Shown: positions 23,714 to 36,486 of the stretch, piece by piece | Numbering within the stretch: position 1 is the stretch's first letter | Layout: each line of letters opens with the position of its first letter | From: Phoronis australis | Taxonomy: Eukaryota; Phoronida; Phoronidae | Length of the DNA stretch: 64,000 nt | Assembly (NCBI GenBank): GCA_002633005.1 | Contig: NMRA01000153.1 | Coordinates: 434,784 to 498,783, forward strand | Direction of reading: 5' to 3' | Notes under the pieces: generated by a model | What the model was told of the DNA's origin: nothing | What the model saw: the letters and a program-made list of their open reading frames with translations, nothing else | The model's database searches: none | Position numbers and translations under genes: made by a program

Positions 23714-26700
23714 ATGTTTGTTACTAAGAGCATACCTGCAGACCACAAAGATCTCATACATGATGTCACCTACGATTTCCATGGAAGGCGCATGGCAACA
23801 TGTTCAAGTGATCAGAGTGTTAAGGTATCAACTCAGCCACTTTTAGTTTAGTTTCAGTCTTTTTCAGTTACGTTTCAGACTTTTGCTTTTCTGTGCCTTC
23901 GTTCTGCTTCGCTCGCCATTGCCTTGGCTTCTGTTTGGCTTCATCTTCAGTCTTAAACAGTTCCTCCCTATGTTGTTCAAGTGCCTGAGGGTTACAGTCC
24001 ACTACTCTGAAGTCGGAAAAAACCCAGTACTCACAAGGCCCATTAAGGCACTAGTCTGAAAAATACCCACGGGTGCTCCAAATTAGACAGTGTCCACCTT
24101 TTCTAGCTGGCTTAGTAATATGCAACACGTAGCCCCTTGGTTGGATACAATACTTCCCATCGATTTCTTACGAATTTCGTCCCTTGTATTTTAAACGGGT
24201 GGTAGGCCAAATCCGGTCACCGATTAAGAGTTTTCACCTCGTCAAAAAACATTCCACACTTAAAACTATCATTTTAAAAAGCGCTTTCTTTCTTCAGTGG
24301 TCCTTTCTACTTCTGCACATATCTTTGATGAAGCTTAATGAGAATTAAGTTGACTTTGGCGAAGAATTCCACCGCATTAACCACAAAGTATTTCAACTGA
24401 GTCACGTGAGTTAGGCAAAGGCTAGTGCAAGAGTGAGCAAAGCGCGTGACACTTGCAAAGTAGCATGGGAAGGTAGCAGGTGAAATTTGTAAGATTTGTG
24501 TCGCGTGGACTTTTTATTCGTCAACACTCATGATTTCACGTAACTTCCTCAAAATGGCACCTGGTGAGAGAAACTCTAGCAAACCGTGACAGATTTTCAA
24601 CGATTAGTTCAAATTATCTTGACTGAATTGTCTCCAGACTTATGGTATGTGTTAATATATGCACGTTTCATTTGATTTTATTTCCTGTATTTTGAAATTC
24701 GTAACTTTTTGTGTGGTTGTAATATAACCTCTGTATGCATCCAGGATGATGTAATTGTCTAGCTCTGTAGCTTTTCGGTGAATTATGCCTCAAACGGACT
24801 AAAACATCAAAGTCACGTTGTTATAAATACCTTTTGCGCACAGAGGGATACCTTAGGAGGTCGCCGGTGTCTTTAATTCCTTCCAACTCAAACAAATACT
24901 CCCGTTATCAAACTTTTTCTTCAAGCAGTCCTTCGTTCACTTCCCAAAATCGGAAACTGGCCATTTTTAACACTGTGGGCGGGAGGTGGTATGACCTCAT
25001 ATCCCCTGGCCTTAAATTTTATGTTATGAAATTATTATACTCGTTCTAAAACCTCAAAAAGAGCATAAATCCATTGTAGGAACCCTTTAAATGTTGGGAA
25101 ACATGTTCCATTTTAGTAACGTACAACAAGACACTCTACTCTGAAATCTTTTTGCGGAGTCCTTAAAGAGGCATGGAATTCGAAAGCCCATCAAAAATAT
25201 CTTTTAAACAATTCCTGACAGAAGTACCATTTCGTAATGTCTAGTACAGAGTATTTCACTTTCCCCTGAGAGGAAATTTTCAGAAAAAATCACAAAATAC
25301 ATGATTTTTGAAATATGAACGATTGAAAAACTCTGTGGTTACCACAGAGTTTCTAATCTCCCTCCCACTTATGGTTAATGTGCGGATGCACTCACAGTCA
25401 GTTGCTTGAAGTCGCTTGAGGTCACAGATCACGCAGTCACTGAATAACGAGCCCATAGCTCAGTGGATGAAAGAATTTCTCCTAATCAGGGACCACTGTA
25501 GACAGTGATGACCCCTTTACAACCAGCATGTATATCTGCAAGACATGACTCCTTTGCAGCCAACACGTCTATCTAGCTACAATGCTGTCATTTTTGCCTC
25601 TGAAAACTGCACGTTTTCATCAGTGATGTCAACGTGGTACAGTAGAGCCCGCTTAATGTCATGACCTCGGTTCCAACATAAATATTGATTGATAATAAAT
25701 GGGATATTCCATTAAGTGAGTTGGCTGTGATTGTAATGACCCTTATAAGCTAATTGTGCTAAGTCGAGAGACTTAGAGTATTACAATTAAACAGGAAACA
25801 ACTGATGTTTACCCCCGATGCTAAGCTCCGATAAAAGGCAAATGAATTTAAGATGAATTAGGTCAGTTTTTAGACTGAACAGTGAAAGTACACAATGTTA
25901 CTAAGCATCAATCTGGCAATATGACAATAAATCACATCGTGATTGGTTTTTTGAATTTCGTGACAATAACCAGAATATTCTATATCAAGTGGGCTCCACT
26001 GCATGAAACAAACTATCATTGTACTTTGTCAATGAGGGCTGGTCACCCTCTACATTTGTTGTCACTCTAGCCTACAGCATTCTGGTTTGCCACTGAGTGA
26101 CCGAGATACCATTCATGAAAAAGTTGGGAACACAGTGTTTATTGGCTGCACTGTCATAACTAATGAATGTTTTTGTGTATCCAGGTGTGGGACCTTGGAG
26201 AAGATGGTGAATGGCACTGTACTGCCAACTGGAAGGTAAATGTCAATAGTTTTATGATAGAGAAACCAGTCACTAGTTGTTGAAATATGCCGTGATCATT
26301 TTCACTTTGTTGTTAATGCTATTGGCAAATTGTTAAATAGTGATAGTTTTGCAACTGCTGTTCTTTTATACATAAGGTGTGAAGTGTTACTCTCAAAATA
26401 TAAAATACTACAAAGATTAGAAGTTAGTTCAAGCACCAAAAAGTTGTATTCTTAGTGTTGTTGGTACGACTGTATTTGGTCGGATCCCTTCCGGCGCCAT
26501 CTTTAGTGATTGATGAACGAATGTGTTATAATTCCTATTGACTCTCTTCTAATTAGGATTACAGAAAATGTTGAGTGTAAACGATGAAGTGATGATGAGA
26601 CTTTAAAATGGGTGACCATAGGTGAATGTCATGATGCAGTGTATTGTGGGTACATATAAAAAAAACAATTGCTATGCAATAGTTTCATTAAAACAGTATG

Positions 26701-29700
26701 TAGACAGTAGCACCATTTTTGTTTCAAATGGAAAACTATCCAACAAAAGTAGTAAAGATTGTCATCAGTACAAACTCATTGTTCAGTTGTTTCAACATAT
26801 TACTCTGAGTTTAAAATTCCTTTGAAAAATTTGAAGAAATGGTGACAGTTGGTTTTTAACACCATCAATCTTAATTGTTGTCCTGTGCTTCATGTTTTAG
26901 ACACACAGCGGGTCAGTGTGGAGAGTGACGTGGGCCCACCCTGAGTTTGGACAGGTCATTGCTACCTGTTCATTTGACAGAACTGCTGCTGTCTGGGAAG
27001 AGCTAGGTACTGTATTACGTTGAGCTCAGGTTGTGTTTCCTGGAGAGAACAAATATTCTAGTTTTAGAATTTCACATTGTAGTGTTCTCCATCACCTGTT
27101 TTCACTCATCGCGGTAACAAGTTTGGACGAGCGTCAGACTGTTTCTCACTTGTGTCAAGCTGGAAAAACGAGTTAATGTGCAACAGGTTTGAACTTGTAG
27201 GAGACAACTTAATGTGCAACAGGTTTGAACTTGTAGGAGACAACTTCTACTTCCAGTCGTTTATTCAACGAAACTGGACACTTATGACACAGTTCAGAGT
27301 ACCACCATTCACAATGTTTGTTTAGTCACATTGTTTCTGCTTATAGTTGGTAATTCATCATCACAGCGTGGACAGAGCCACTGGGTAAAACGCAGCAGCC
27401 TGGTCGATAGCAGGACTTCAGTCACTGACGTCAAGTTTGCTCCCAAATACCTCGGTCTTCAACTGGTAAGCGCTATGTTAAGCTACTGACAGTGATGTAG
27501 TGCATGCCTTGGTTCAAACTATTTGCAACAAACTAAGTTTATGCCAAAATTAACTTGGCTAAAATGACTAGTGTGATATTGGTGGAAGATATTCCAATAT
27601 TGTGAGTTCATAGGTGTGATTGTCAAAAGTGTTGCCTTGTTCTTTGTATTAATTAGTGAATGGATTCCCTGTAACATGCTGACATTCTGTGACAAAGCTT
27701 GCTTGCCTGAAATTCTGTGGCATTTTTTGACATTTTGAAAATTCTGTGACAAGATGTGATTATTTATTTAGCCAAGTAGGCTGTTAGTAGTTTGTTGGGT
27801 TTATAATTATTTTATACTTTTTTGAAGTGGTGGTTCCTTTATTGTAAAATTATGAAATTTATTGTTTTCACTGACAAGTGTCTAGCATATATGACAAAAA
27901 TAATGTTGGTGTGCAAAAGGCACCCACAAAACTGTAACAATTGAGACTTACCTGTCACATATCACTCAATTTATGAATTTCCATTGTTCCAAAAGTGGAA
28001 CTGTTTTAGTCAGCCATTGGGAGGTTGTAGTACTGTAAGCGTAATGCCTGATCAATCATTAACCTTCATAGTATTTATGGAGAGATCTTTTTGGGACGAG
28101 TCAGTGACATCACAGATATAGCACCTATTGTCTTACCCTGCCATCCATTGTCCTTGACCTTGTTAAAAGTTGACACTTCCTTGCAGGCCACATGTTCAGC
28201 TGATGGTGTGGTGCGTATATATGAGGCTCCAGATGTCATGAATCTGAGCCAGTGGTCACTGCAGCATGAAATTCATTGTAAAATGAGTTGTAGCAGCTTG
28301 TCTTGGAGTCCCTCAAGGTTTGTAGTCTCGCCATCTTTCTTCCACTTCAACACTATGGTAGTCATACACTTTGTCAGCAAGTGCCCTGAATTTCACTTGA
28401 TGAGTTGCGATTGATATAAAACTCAATTTTGTTAGTGTTCCAATTTAAGCTGTTTTGTAGACAGTATAAAAAATCTAACCTGCAGGGTTCAACCTGTGTG
28501 TATCCTATTTGGCTCATTTCAACCTGTGACTCCAAACTTAGGGAGATTTTTAAAGAGCACATCCAAGTTTTGAATAATAGGTAGCTGATTGATATAAAAA
28601 AATTAAAATTTAGTTGATGGAATTATATTAATAATAGCTTTGGCATTATTCCAATTAATTGTTGATTGCCGTGTGAATGGTTTTTAAATCAGATTCTGTG
28701 CAGATAAATCCCTGCTTGTTTCGCATTAATAGTTTGTGATGCCCCTGCATTACACGATCACAGAGTGGGACTGTCTGTCAGTGTCCAGCCTCTGGTACAT
28801 ATTGTGTATTGCCTAATTGCTGAGTGTGCCTTCCCATTAATAGCCCCATGACTGTGTCTTGCCTCTGATGCCCCATCTGTTGGCTGGTTGCAGAGCACAC
28901 CCTCCTCTCATTGCTGTTGGCAGCGACGACTCCAGTTCGGCCAGTGGTGGCAAAGTACAATTGTATGAGTACAACGACCCGCAAAGGTGAGCCCTCTCGA
29001 GTTTGCTTTGATGGAGACTGAAGACGAATGATTCTCCTTAAGACCTAATGGGAAACCTGTCGAGTTTATAATCCAGTAACCGTCGCAAACTTTTGTTGTT
29101 AGTGAAACCATAGAATTTCAAGAAGCTCATTGTATCTGTTAAAGGTCTAACAAAGGAAATGACATCACTAATGTTTGTGTAGTTTAAAGGCATCACTAGT
29201 GTTTGTGTAGTTTAAAGACATCAGTAATGTTTGTGTAGTTCAAATTCTTTTATACTGACGTCATTTCTATAACTGCTTCAGTTGTTCAGGAAAAATGATG
29301 AAACTTTTTACAAACTCTTTTGAATTGAGAGCATAAATTACGTTGGAGCAATTGTGTTTTCACACTGATACATGTTTTTTTGTCTTAGAAAGTTTATATT
29401 ACCATCACAGTCTTTGTTGATGTTTACTCATTCAAACAGAACAGTTGACGACATTTACGTAACAAATATAATGTGTTTCATTAAACAGCTGGTTATAGAA
29501 CTAGTCAGTTGTAACTACTTACTAGCAAAATTCAGAAGAATTTAATAACCACGTTTTTTGAATTTAACTATTTCAGGAGGTGGAACAAGGTTGAGACCAT
29601 CATGACTGTAACAGACGCAGTGCAAGATGTGGTGTTTGCCCCATGCCTGGGTCGTTCCTACCACATTCTGGCCATAGCCTCAAAGGATGTGAGAATTATC

Positions 29701-31935
29701 ACACTGAAGCCCTTAAGAGGCGAGCAGGGTGGATTAAGTCAAGCTAGCCAAAGTGGGATCACCAAGTTTGAGATACGACAAGCGGCGCATTTTGATGACC
29801 ACAACTCACAGGTAGGATGATGACTCAGTGTTTTTGTGCTTCTCAGGTGTAGTGATGATTCTCAAGTGTGATGAGGAATCACATGTATGGTGATGATTCT
29901 CAGTCGTGGTGAGGAGTCACAGGTATAGTGATGATTATCAGGTGTGGTGATTATTCTCAGGTATGGTCATTAGTCATAGGTGTGGTGATGATTCTCAAGT
30001 GTGATGAGGAATCACATGTATGGTGATGATTCTCAGTCGTGGTGAGGAGTCACAGGTATTGTGATGATTATCAGGTGGGAGGAGTTACAGGAAAGGTGAT
30101 GATTCTCAGTCGTGGTGAGGAGTCGCACGTATTGTGATGATTATCAGGTGGGAGGAGTTACAGGAAAGGTGATTATTCTCAGGTGTGGTGAGGAGTCACA
30201 GGTATAGTGATGCTTCTCAGGTGTGTTAAGGAGTCACAGGTATAGTGATGATTCTCAGGTGTGGTGATTATTCCCAGGTATGGTCATTAGTCATAGGTGT
30301 GGTGGTGATTCTCAGGTGTGGTGAGGAGTCACAGGTATAGTGATGCTTCTCAGGTGTGTTAAGGAGTCACAGGTGTAGTGATGATTCTCAGGTGTGATGA
30401 GGAGTCGCAAAATGAGGTGAGGACTCACAGATGTGGTGACAATTCTCAGGTACAATGACAACTTTTAGGTAGGATGACAGTTCTCAAGTATGAAGATTAT
30501 TTTTTGGTATGATTGTGGTTACTATGACATGGTGATTTGTAGTAATGGTGACATTTAGCAGGATGTTTACCAGCATGACCGTTTCATTGGTATGTTGATA
30601 ATTCACAAGTACATCTCAATTATGATAAGGATTCACATGAGGTATGACGACATTTGTAGTGATGATTCTCTGGCGGAATGATGATTTGAAACATTGATCA
30701 TGGTTTCCCGGTAAAGGTGTGTGGGTGACATTACATTTTGCCCTTGACTACGTGGTAAAAAAATGAACCGAACATTTCTCAGCTGACTACCTTCACTCAC
30801 ATTTTAACAAAATTCTCAACCACCTTTTAGGTGTTTGTTTGAATGTTCAGTGATTTGATCAAGTTGTCAACTACATGGAGTTTGTAACCTCTAGAACTTT
30901 TGCCAGAAAGTTTGTGATTTTGATTGTTTCCAATTAACGGTAACCAGTGTCTGAAGGACATTTTGGCAATTTTTTGTTCGCCTATATGGTAATTCAGAAC
31001 ACTGTAGACTAACTTTAAGAATAACTTGGTCCCTGTTGTTGTCTGTTATTTTTGACATGTTTCATCGTTGAACAGGTGTGGCGACTCAGTTGGAATGTAA
31101 CGGGAACAGTACTGGCCTCTTCTGGCGATGATGGATGTGTGCGGTTATGGAAAGGTAAACATTGTCAGACACAAATTGAAGTTGTCTGCACCTCATCATC
31201 GTGAAATGGTGGCATAAAACTGTTGATACTTGCAATAAAATCTCACTAGTTTAAGACACATTCACAATACGGCAGACAAGTAAAATTTTAAAGCCTTTGA
31301 GCCTGAGAAATCCGATGTCAAAAATCAAGACTACCGTTTTTTTTTTCAAAACTGTATCTTGATTTTTGACAGCGGATTTCTCGGCCTCAAAGGCTTAAAA
31401 ATCAAATCCTAGACACCATTTTGTAGCNATATTCAGTGGTTCTAAAAATATACAGTTATATGGGTTTACTTACTATTAACAGTTCAAAAGTTATTTTAAA
31501 AAAGTCAAATCTTTGGTAATGAAGGTAGACAGTGACCTTAATGTATTTATTGGTTCAAGAAATGCATGTACGGAAAAGTTACACAGACATGTAAAAATGG
31601 GCTCATTGCCATTGGTGGTCTTTAGTATGCATGTGGTACAGTGTACACAATACAGGATTTTTTCATAAAGATAGACAATGTCTCTGTATCAAGCCCATTT
31701 TTTTAAACATCCTGTGGTCTGTTTCTTGTGTAAATTTAACTCAGCACTAATTTTTGCATTATACCGTGTTCTAGCGAACTACCTCGACAACTGGAAGAGC
31801 ATCGCTGTGCTTAAAGGTGATGGTTCGAGTGTACCCGACCTTGCCCAGCCATCGGGTATTGCTGCACATAACCCCAGGTACCGTCGAGCCTCCGCACCTG
31901 TCAGTGGTCCTTCTATGCGTGATGCCCATCTGTAG
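23714..31935 (+). CDS. SEH1L: Nucleoporin SEH1 (complete, 9 coding exons)
   Basis: SEH1 is a WD-repeat beta-propeller of the Nup107-160 (Y) complex of the nuclear pore and of the GATOR2 complex in amino-acid signalling to TORC1. Exons: 23714-23824, 26185-26235, 26901-27006, 27347-27465, 28187-28317, 28894-28986, 29577-29811, 31076-31154, 31775-31935. All are GT-AG and in phase, totalling 361 residues against about 360 in vertebrates. Diagnostic segments are DHKDLIHDV and [15 protein letters not shown] near the start, [56 protein letters not shown], and [20 protein letters not shown] near the end. The C-terminal tail after ANYLDNWKS is variable, as usual. Intron 7 carries a long minisatellite directly after the exon-7 donor. 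A polyadenylation signal follows at 32136. Confidence 0.97.
25328..25352. repeat. 25-bp near-perfect palindrome in SEH1 intron 1
   Basis: AAACTCTGTGG and CCACAGAGTTT pair around a TTA centre. It sits in a repeat-rich part of intron 1 with no other evident signal. Confidence 0.7.
25450..25495 (+). repeat. tRNA-like SINE head fragment in SEH1 intron 1
   Basis: GCCCATAGCTCAGTGGATGA followed by AATTTCTCCTAATCAGGGA resembles the 5' half of a tRNA with an A box, the usual start of a tRNA-derived SINE. The B box and 3' half are not recognisable, so this is a fragment rather than a tRNA gene. Confidence 0.45.
27175..27246. repeat. 36-bp exact tandem duplication in SEH1 intron 3
   Basis: Two adjacent copies of a 36-bp unit starting AATGTGCAACAGGTTTGAAC. 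The identity of the copies implies a recent duplication. Confidence 0.85.
29148..29245. repeat. ~29-bp tandem triplication in SEH1 intron 6
   Basis: Three near-identical copies built on AATGTTTGTGTAGTTTAAAG with short spacers, in the intron between exons 6 and 7. Confidence 0.75.
29815..30480. repeat. Minisatellite starting at the SEH1 exon-7 splice donor
   Basis: Some twenty diverged units of about 30-35 bp built on GTGATGATTCTCAGGTGTGG and GAGGAGTCACAGGTATAG. Several units contain TCACAG|GTATAGTGATG, close to the real exon-intron junction TCACAG|GTAGGATGATG at 29811/29812, so the array may have been seeded from that junction. The intronic units contain in-frame stops. Confidence 0.85.
31289..31397. 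repeat. Hairpin with ~42-bp arms in SEH1 intron 8
   Basis: Arms at 31289-31331 and 31356-31397 are reverse complements with few mismatches (AAAGCCTTTGAG...ATCAAGA against TCTTGAT...CTCAAAGGCTT), with a T-rich loop. It is probably a foldback element. An ambiguous base lies just beyond it at 31427. Confidence 0.8.
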
Positions 31936-32135
31936 AATGCCCTGTCTTCAAGCTTGTAGTACTGTGGCTAATGTATGCTGTTGTATTGAGTGGATCTTGC
32001 TTCTCTCTCTTGAGGGTATCAGTGTATCTTGCTTCTCTCTCTCTAGAGGGTATTCTTTGTAGTTGTTATTGCTTTTAGTTCTATCTGTGCACCACAGAGT
32101 TACTGTAGTTGGGGGCTACACTCGGTGCATGCATA

Positions 32136-32141
32136 AATAAA
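32136..32141 (+). terminator. SEH1L: Polyadenylation signal AATAAA of SEH1
   Basis: A perfect AATAAA about 200 bp after the SEH1 stop codon, in GCATAAATAAATGGG. It gives a short 3' UTR that includes a CTTGCTTCTCTCTCT-type repeat. Confidence 0.65.
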
Positions 32142-32199
32142 TGGGTTAAGCGAAGGCAGCTCATTTCTTTGAATTCCTAAACGTAGTTTGTAGTGGGAA

Positions 32200-33500
32200 A
32201 TCCAGCCAAATAGGCAATCGATGAATTCCACTCTTTTCTTTTTGTAAACGTGTGACATTTGGAATGTTTGCTCACTGTATTAAAAAGTCTTCCAAACAAA
32301 AAATAGAATTTTCAAGAAAGCCCTTGATGTGGCATTGAAGTTTCTGAATCCTTGTTTTCTAACCATTTTGGCCAGTTTTGAATTGTTTGGAAGATTTCAT
32401 GATTTTTCACAGAGCTTTGAATTTTTTCCATGAACACATTTTGGTTGTTGGCATTTGATTGCCAAGTTTTCAGACTTTCCTGGTGACACCAGTTAAACAG
32501 TGCTGTAGTGGGGCGTAGACACTCGTAGGCGCAGCCAACCACCTTTTGGCATTTGAATGTAGCGCCTATGCTCCGTAAGTTATGTTCAGCGCTCAAGGTG
32601 ATGGGGTGGGAATTGGGCGCCTACTTACCTCTAATTTTACCACTATAGCACTGAAGTTAAATATTTGCGCATCTTAAGGTTTTTTATATCCGGGACATAA
32701 ATCATGATATGTTTCAATGCATAACACGAATTGTAGCTGTCTTATTCGCTTAACTCGGATCCAAGAACTTTAACGGAAATGAGATGGGGTGTCCTGCTTT
32801 TTTAAGATGTTATCGTTTACAGTCTGTATTCAGTGTCAATTTTACTGCATCAATTTGCAAGTTAAACACGTTCTGTCTTATTTGTCTCGTAGCATTCCTT
32901 TGCATTTTATGTCGGGTGTTGGTAATACTAAACAGTTCGTCTTGATTTTCGTGCTTTTTATTGGTATGACCTTTCTCCCTTTCACCACCGCTTCTGTTAA
33001 AGTTATGTAAGACCCTTGGAAAATATCCTAATTTGACTAACTTTGAACATCATATCTCAGAAACGGTTGATTGAAAACGTATGAAACTTTCAGATAACAT
33101 GCTTTTGTTAGGAATTGTTGTAAGATGTCCCTTTTTGCATGAGGGGCTATCAAAAAATAGGACTTCGTGATTTTTATAAAAAAATCAAAATTCGCGTGAA
33201 AGAAAAACAGAATTTTGAGATTTTATCTTGAACATTAGTATCAAACAAAATTTACCCATGTTCTTGACATTGTTGTTTTGTTATGAATGTACCTTTCTTT
33301 TGGCTAAATTTTACTGAAATGCATGGTCACGTGACCCAATGACAGATTGGTATAAAGTCGAAAATCAAATTGTAGGGGCTTTCAACTTTCAATTAATGAG
33401 TTTAAATCTTCATTTTTGAAGATATTTGGCTAAATACGTTCTTTTCGATAAGGTCCTGCGTAACCTACATTTTTGTTTTTATTCTTTGTGTGGTCTTTGT
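32200..33500. other. Intergenic DNA with dispersed-repeat remnants
   Basis: No gene was found between SEH1 and the first MITE. The part from 33100 to 33470 carries blocks shared, sometimes inverted, with 17300-17520 and 8440-8790 (TTGCATGAGGGGCTATCAAA and GTCCTGCGTAACCT-like), indicating a degenerate dispersed element of unknown type. Confidence 0.45.
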
Positions 33501-33509
33501 TTCGTCGAA

Positions 33510-33815
33510 GAAGCCAACTTTTGATTCAGACCACTTGCCACTATATAGCTAGTCTCGACTAGTTAATAACTTGGATAAGAAGATAAGAAGTGATTTTTGG
33601 TCTTTCACAGAACTGACAGTTTATTATTGCCTAAGACTGTGCTCGGAGCACAAAATGACACGCCACGACACACCAACTTGTAGAGCCTGGTCTTGAGCAA
33701 TAATTAACTGTCGGTTCTTTCCAAGACCCGAAATCAAGAACAACATGACTAAAGAACAATTTTTGATCAATTTCATAATGATAAGTGGTCTAAATCAAAA
33801 GTTGTATTTTGTGAT
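33510..33815. mobile_element. MITE family A, copy 1 (~300 bp)
   Basis: The inverted ends are CCAACTTTTGATTCAGACCACTT and AAGTGGTCTAAATCAAAAGTTG. The interior shares AAGAAGTGATTTTTGG and GGTTCTTT...AAGAACAA blocks with the copies at 38222-38505 and, in part, 36487-37085. Confidence 0.7.
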
Positions 33816-36486
33816 GTGAGATGGATGTGTAGCTGGTTTAAACTACATCTTAAAAGAGGAACTCAACTTGGCTTTGCAAGTAAAAAAATGAGTCTTAACT
33901 GAATGACAATTACATCTCGACTGCTAGAATGGTCTTGCATCACGTTTAGATAGACATAACATCCGTGTGACGCAGGGCCGCTTGGTGGTTGTTTTGTAAT
34001 CTCAGTAATTGCCACTTGACTGACACTTTTCGTATTAACTAACATTGAGAGAAAATATCACTAACTAAAAACTTGTATGAATTGGTGTTGGTCATACTCC
34101 TTATTTTTCCCAAAGGTTGAAGAGAAGTATTTGTTGACATTTTACAATTACCAAACTGAGTTTAGTACCTCTTTCAAGATTGTGTTTTATGTTGGGGAAA
34201 AAGTCACGTTTCATCAGTTTCACGGGAAGTAACTCTGATCTCTTTCTCTGTGTTAATAAATACACTTGTGGAATTTGTAGTTTTGTTTCTGTTTAGTTAA
34301 TTTTTTCTGTTGCCTGTGTTGTTTCTTTCTGTTGCCTGTATCATTTCACCGCGCATCTGTGTTTCTGCTGAAATAATCACTGCTGATAATTGACCATCGT
34401 GACATTCAGGTGCAATGTCAGGAGTTGAGCTTTGAATGAAGACCCTTCATTTGTGGTGTCTTGGTAACAGTGGAAAACATCCACTCTCTTCTAACTACAA
34501 CTATTGCATTCAGTCGTGTATTTTTTGCTTTTAGCAAGAATTACTATATTTAGTGAGGTTCAGCAATACCAACCTTACTGTGTAACCTCCAAATACAAAT
34601 ACTGTGACAAATCTGACGTTCCCTTTTTTGTCCACCCAACTGTCTTGCCTTCTAAGTGGGATGAAGGTCTTCAATAGTGTTTGGTTTGTGTTATTGCCCT
34701 GGACGTTCGTGTGGATAAATTTTCTTGTGCTTTACACGTGATACTTTTGGTGTAGTGAATTCTATGTGTATGACTAAGCATTAAAGCTATTAACATGAAC
34801 CTGTCTGTCGCCTATCAGCGAGCTGACTAGAGTAACTTGGACTTCTTGTTAGATTTTCTACGACCCCAAGCAAAGAGTCAATCCTGTAGGAGAATGAGTC
34901 GGGAAATGTTGAGTAAATTTCAAAAAAATTGGCAGCCCTGAAGGAAACCAAATGAAAATTAACTCGTTGAAAATGAGCTCTGAAATTTCATGACTATTTT
35001 TGGAAAACTACAGCAGCACTCCAATGAGTACAGTGGACTTCTGAGTATGGTAAAATCTTGCAATTTTGAATGGATGCAATTGTCAAAATCGACTTTTTTC
35101 TTTTAAGGTATTTTACCATTGTTGTGAAGGTAGTCAGTTTTCAAAAATACTGTCTTTTGGTAGCTATGATGCAAAGCTTTTAGGAAAATATTGATCAAAA
35201 GTTCATGAGTCTGCCATAATTTGTCCCAAGTTGGAGAGAATTTACCGACCCATTTTGGCAAGAGTCTAAATTTGAGTTAGGAAATGAAATGTTGTCCCTA
35301 CACCGTTGTGTGCGTGTATTGCTACTGGTTATCATTCACCCACTAATCTGCTTATTTGACTTGTCACAACTTAACACAAAATGTATGAAAGTCACATTAC
35401 TGTAATTAGAACTGACAGTGTGTTTGTATTTTGTTTATGACTCACAAATTGAAATTTCATGTTCATTATGGGTGCCAGCTTCTGTTTTAAACATTGTGTC
35501 TTCCAAAATCTTGTGAAAATACCAGAAACATTTTACAAGACCTCCATAAACTCCTCTGCGAACAGTCCTAGAGATCACGCCGCTGATATCTACTTTTTCA
35601 TTCGCTTCTTTCTCTCTACCAATAATTCTAAGTTTGTACGTTGTTAACTTTATTTGATGTTGTTTAACTCAAAGTGTTTATTTTAACTGTGGCCAATGGC
35701 ATAGCTTGGGGAGTGGGGGTGATCTGCCCCCCCATGCAAACCCATTGTTTGTAATTTTGTTGTTTTTGAGTATTGCTCGTAGTGTATATTGTACATTGTA
35801 CTTTATGAGTACCTTTAGACTTTATTGTGACTGAGCCCATGATCTTCTTGGCAGGAAATCCAAGACTAAGTCAACCTCCTTAATTTCACTTGAAGGAGTT
35901 AGTGAGCCTTCAGCACCAGTCTGACTACATTATGTTATTATTTTAAAGGTCTAACGATGTTCTTAGTAAGTTGCCAAGAAGCATTTCTGGGTTCTTCTAG
36001 AAAACAAAATGTAATTCTTTGATTTTATTTTGTGGTTCAGTTCGCTTTGGTTTGCTTGAATTGCTGGCGCGTTTGCTGAGGGCTTCTAGAGGTTTGTGTC
36101 GATTGCACGTACTTGTGTCACTTGTACTCACAAAACTGCTACCCTTACCAAAATTAAAGAAATCTCACAGAAACGCACATGTTTGCTGTGTCTTTATTAA
36201 TTCAGTGAACTTTCAAAGGAATGTGACCTATTCTTGTGATTACTGGTATTTAAAAGTTTAAGATTTATCTTGAAACGGTTTCAATTCAGACATTTCCGCT
36301 ATTACTTATTAAACACGAACTCTGGGTTCAGTACCAAACTTTTCCTGGTTATTCCGCACTGTGTATTTTTGCTAATTTTCTATTTCAAGTTTATTAGTTT
36401 CCACTGAATTGATATGACACAGTGTAATTGTGTAATTTAATTGTATTTGAAATCAGTATGGTAAAGTGGCATAAAACCCGTGTTTT

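Noticed and set aside
25450-25495. Functional tRNA gene
   Set aside because: Only an A-box half is recognisable; no B box, anticodon arm or acceptor stem pairing was found.
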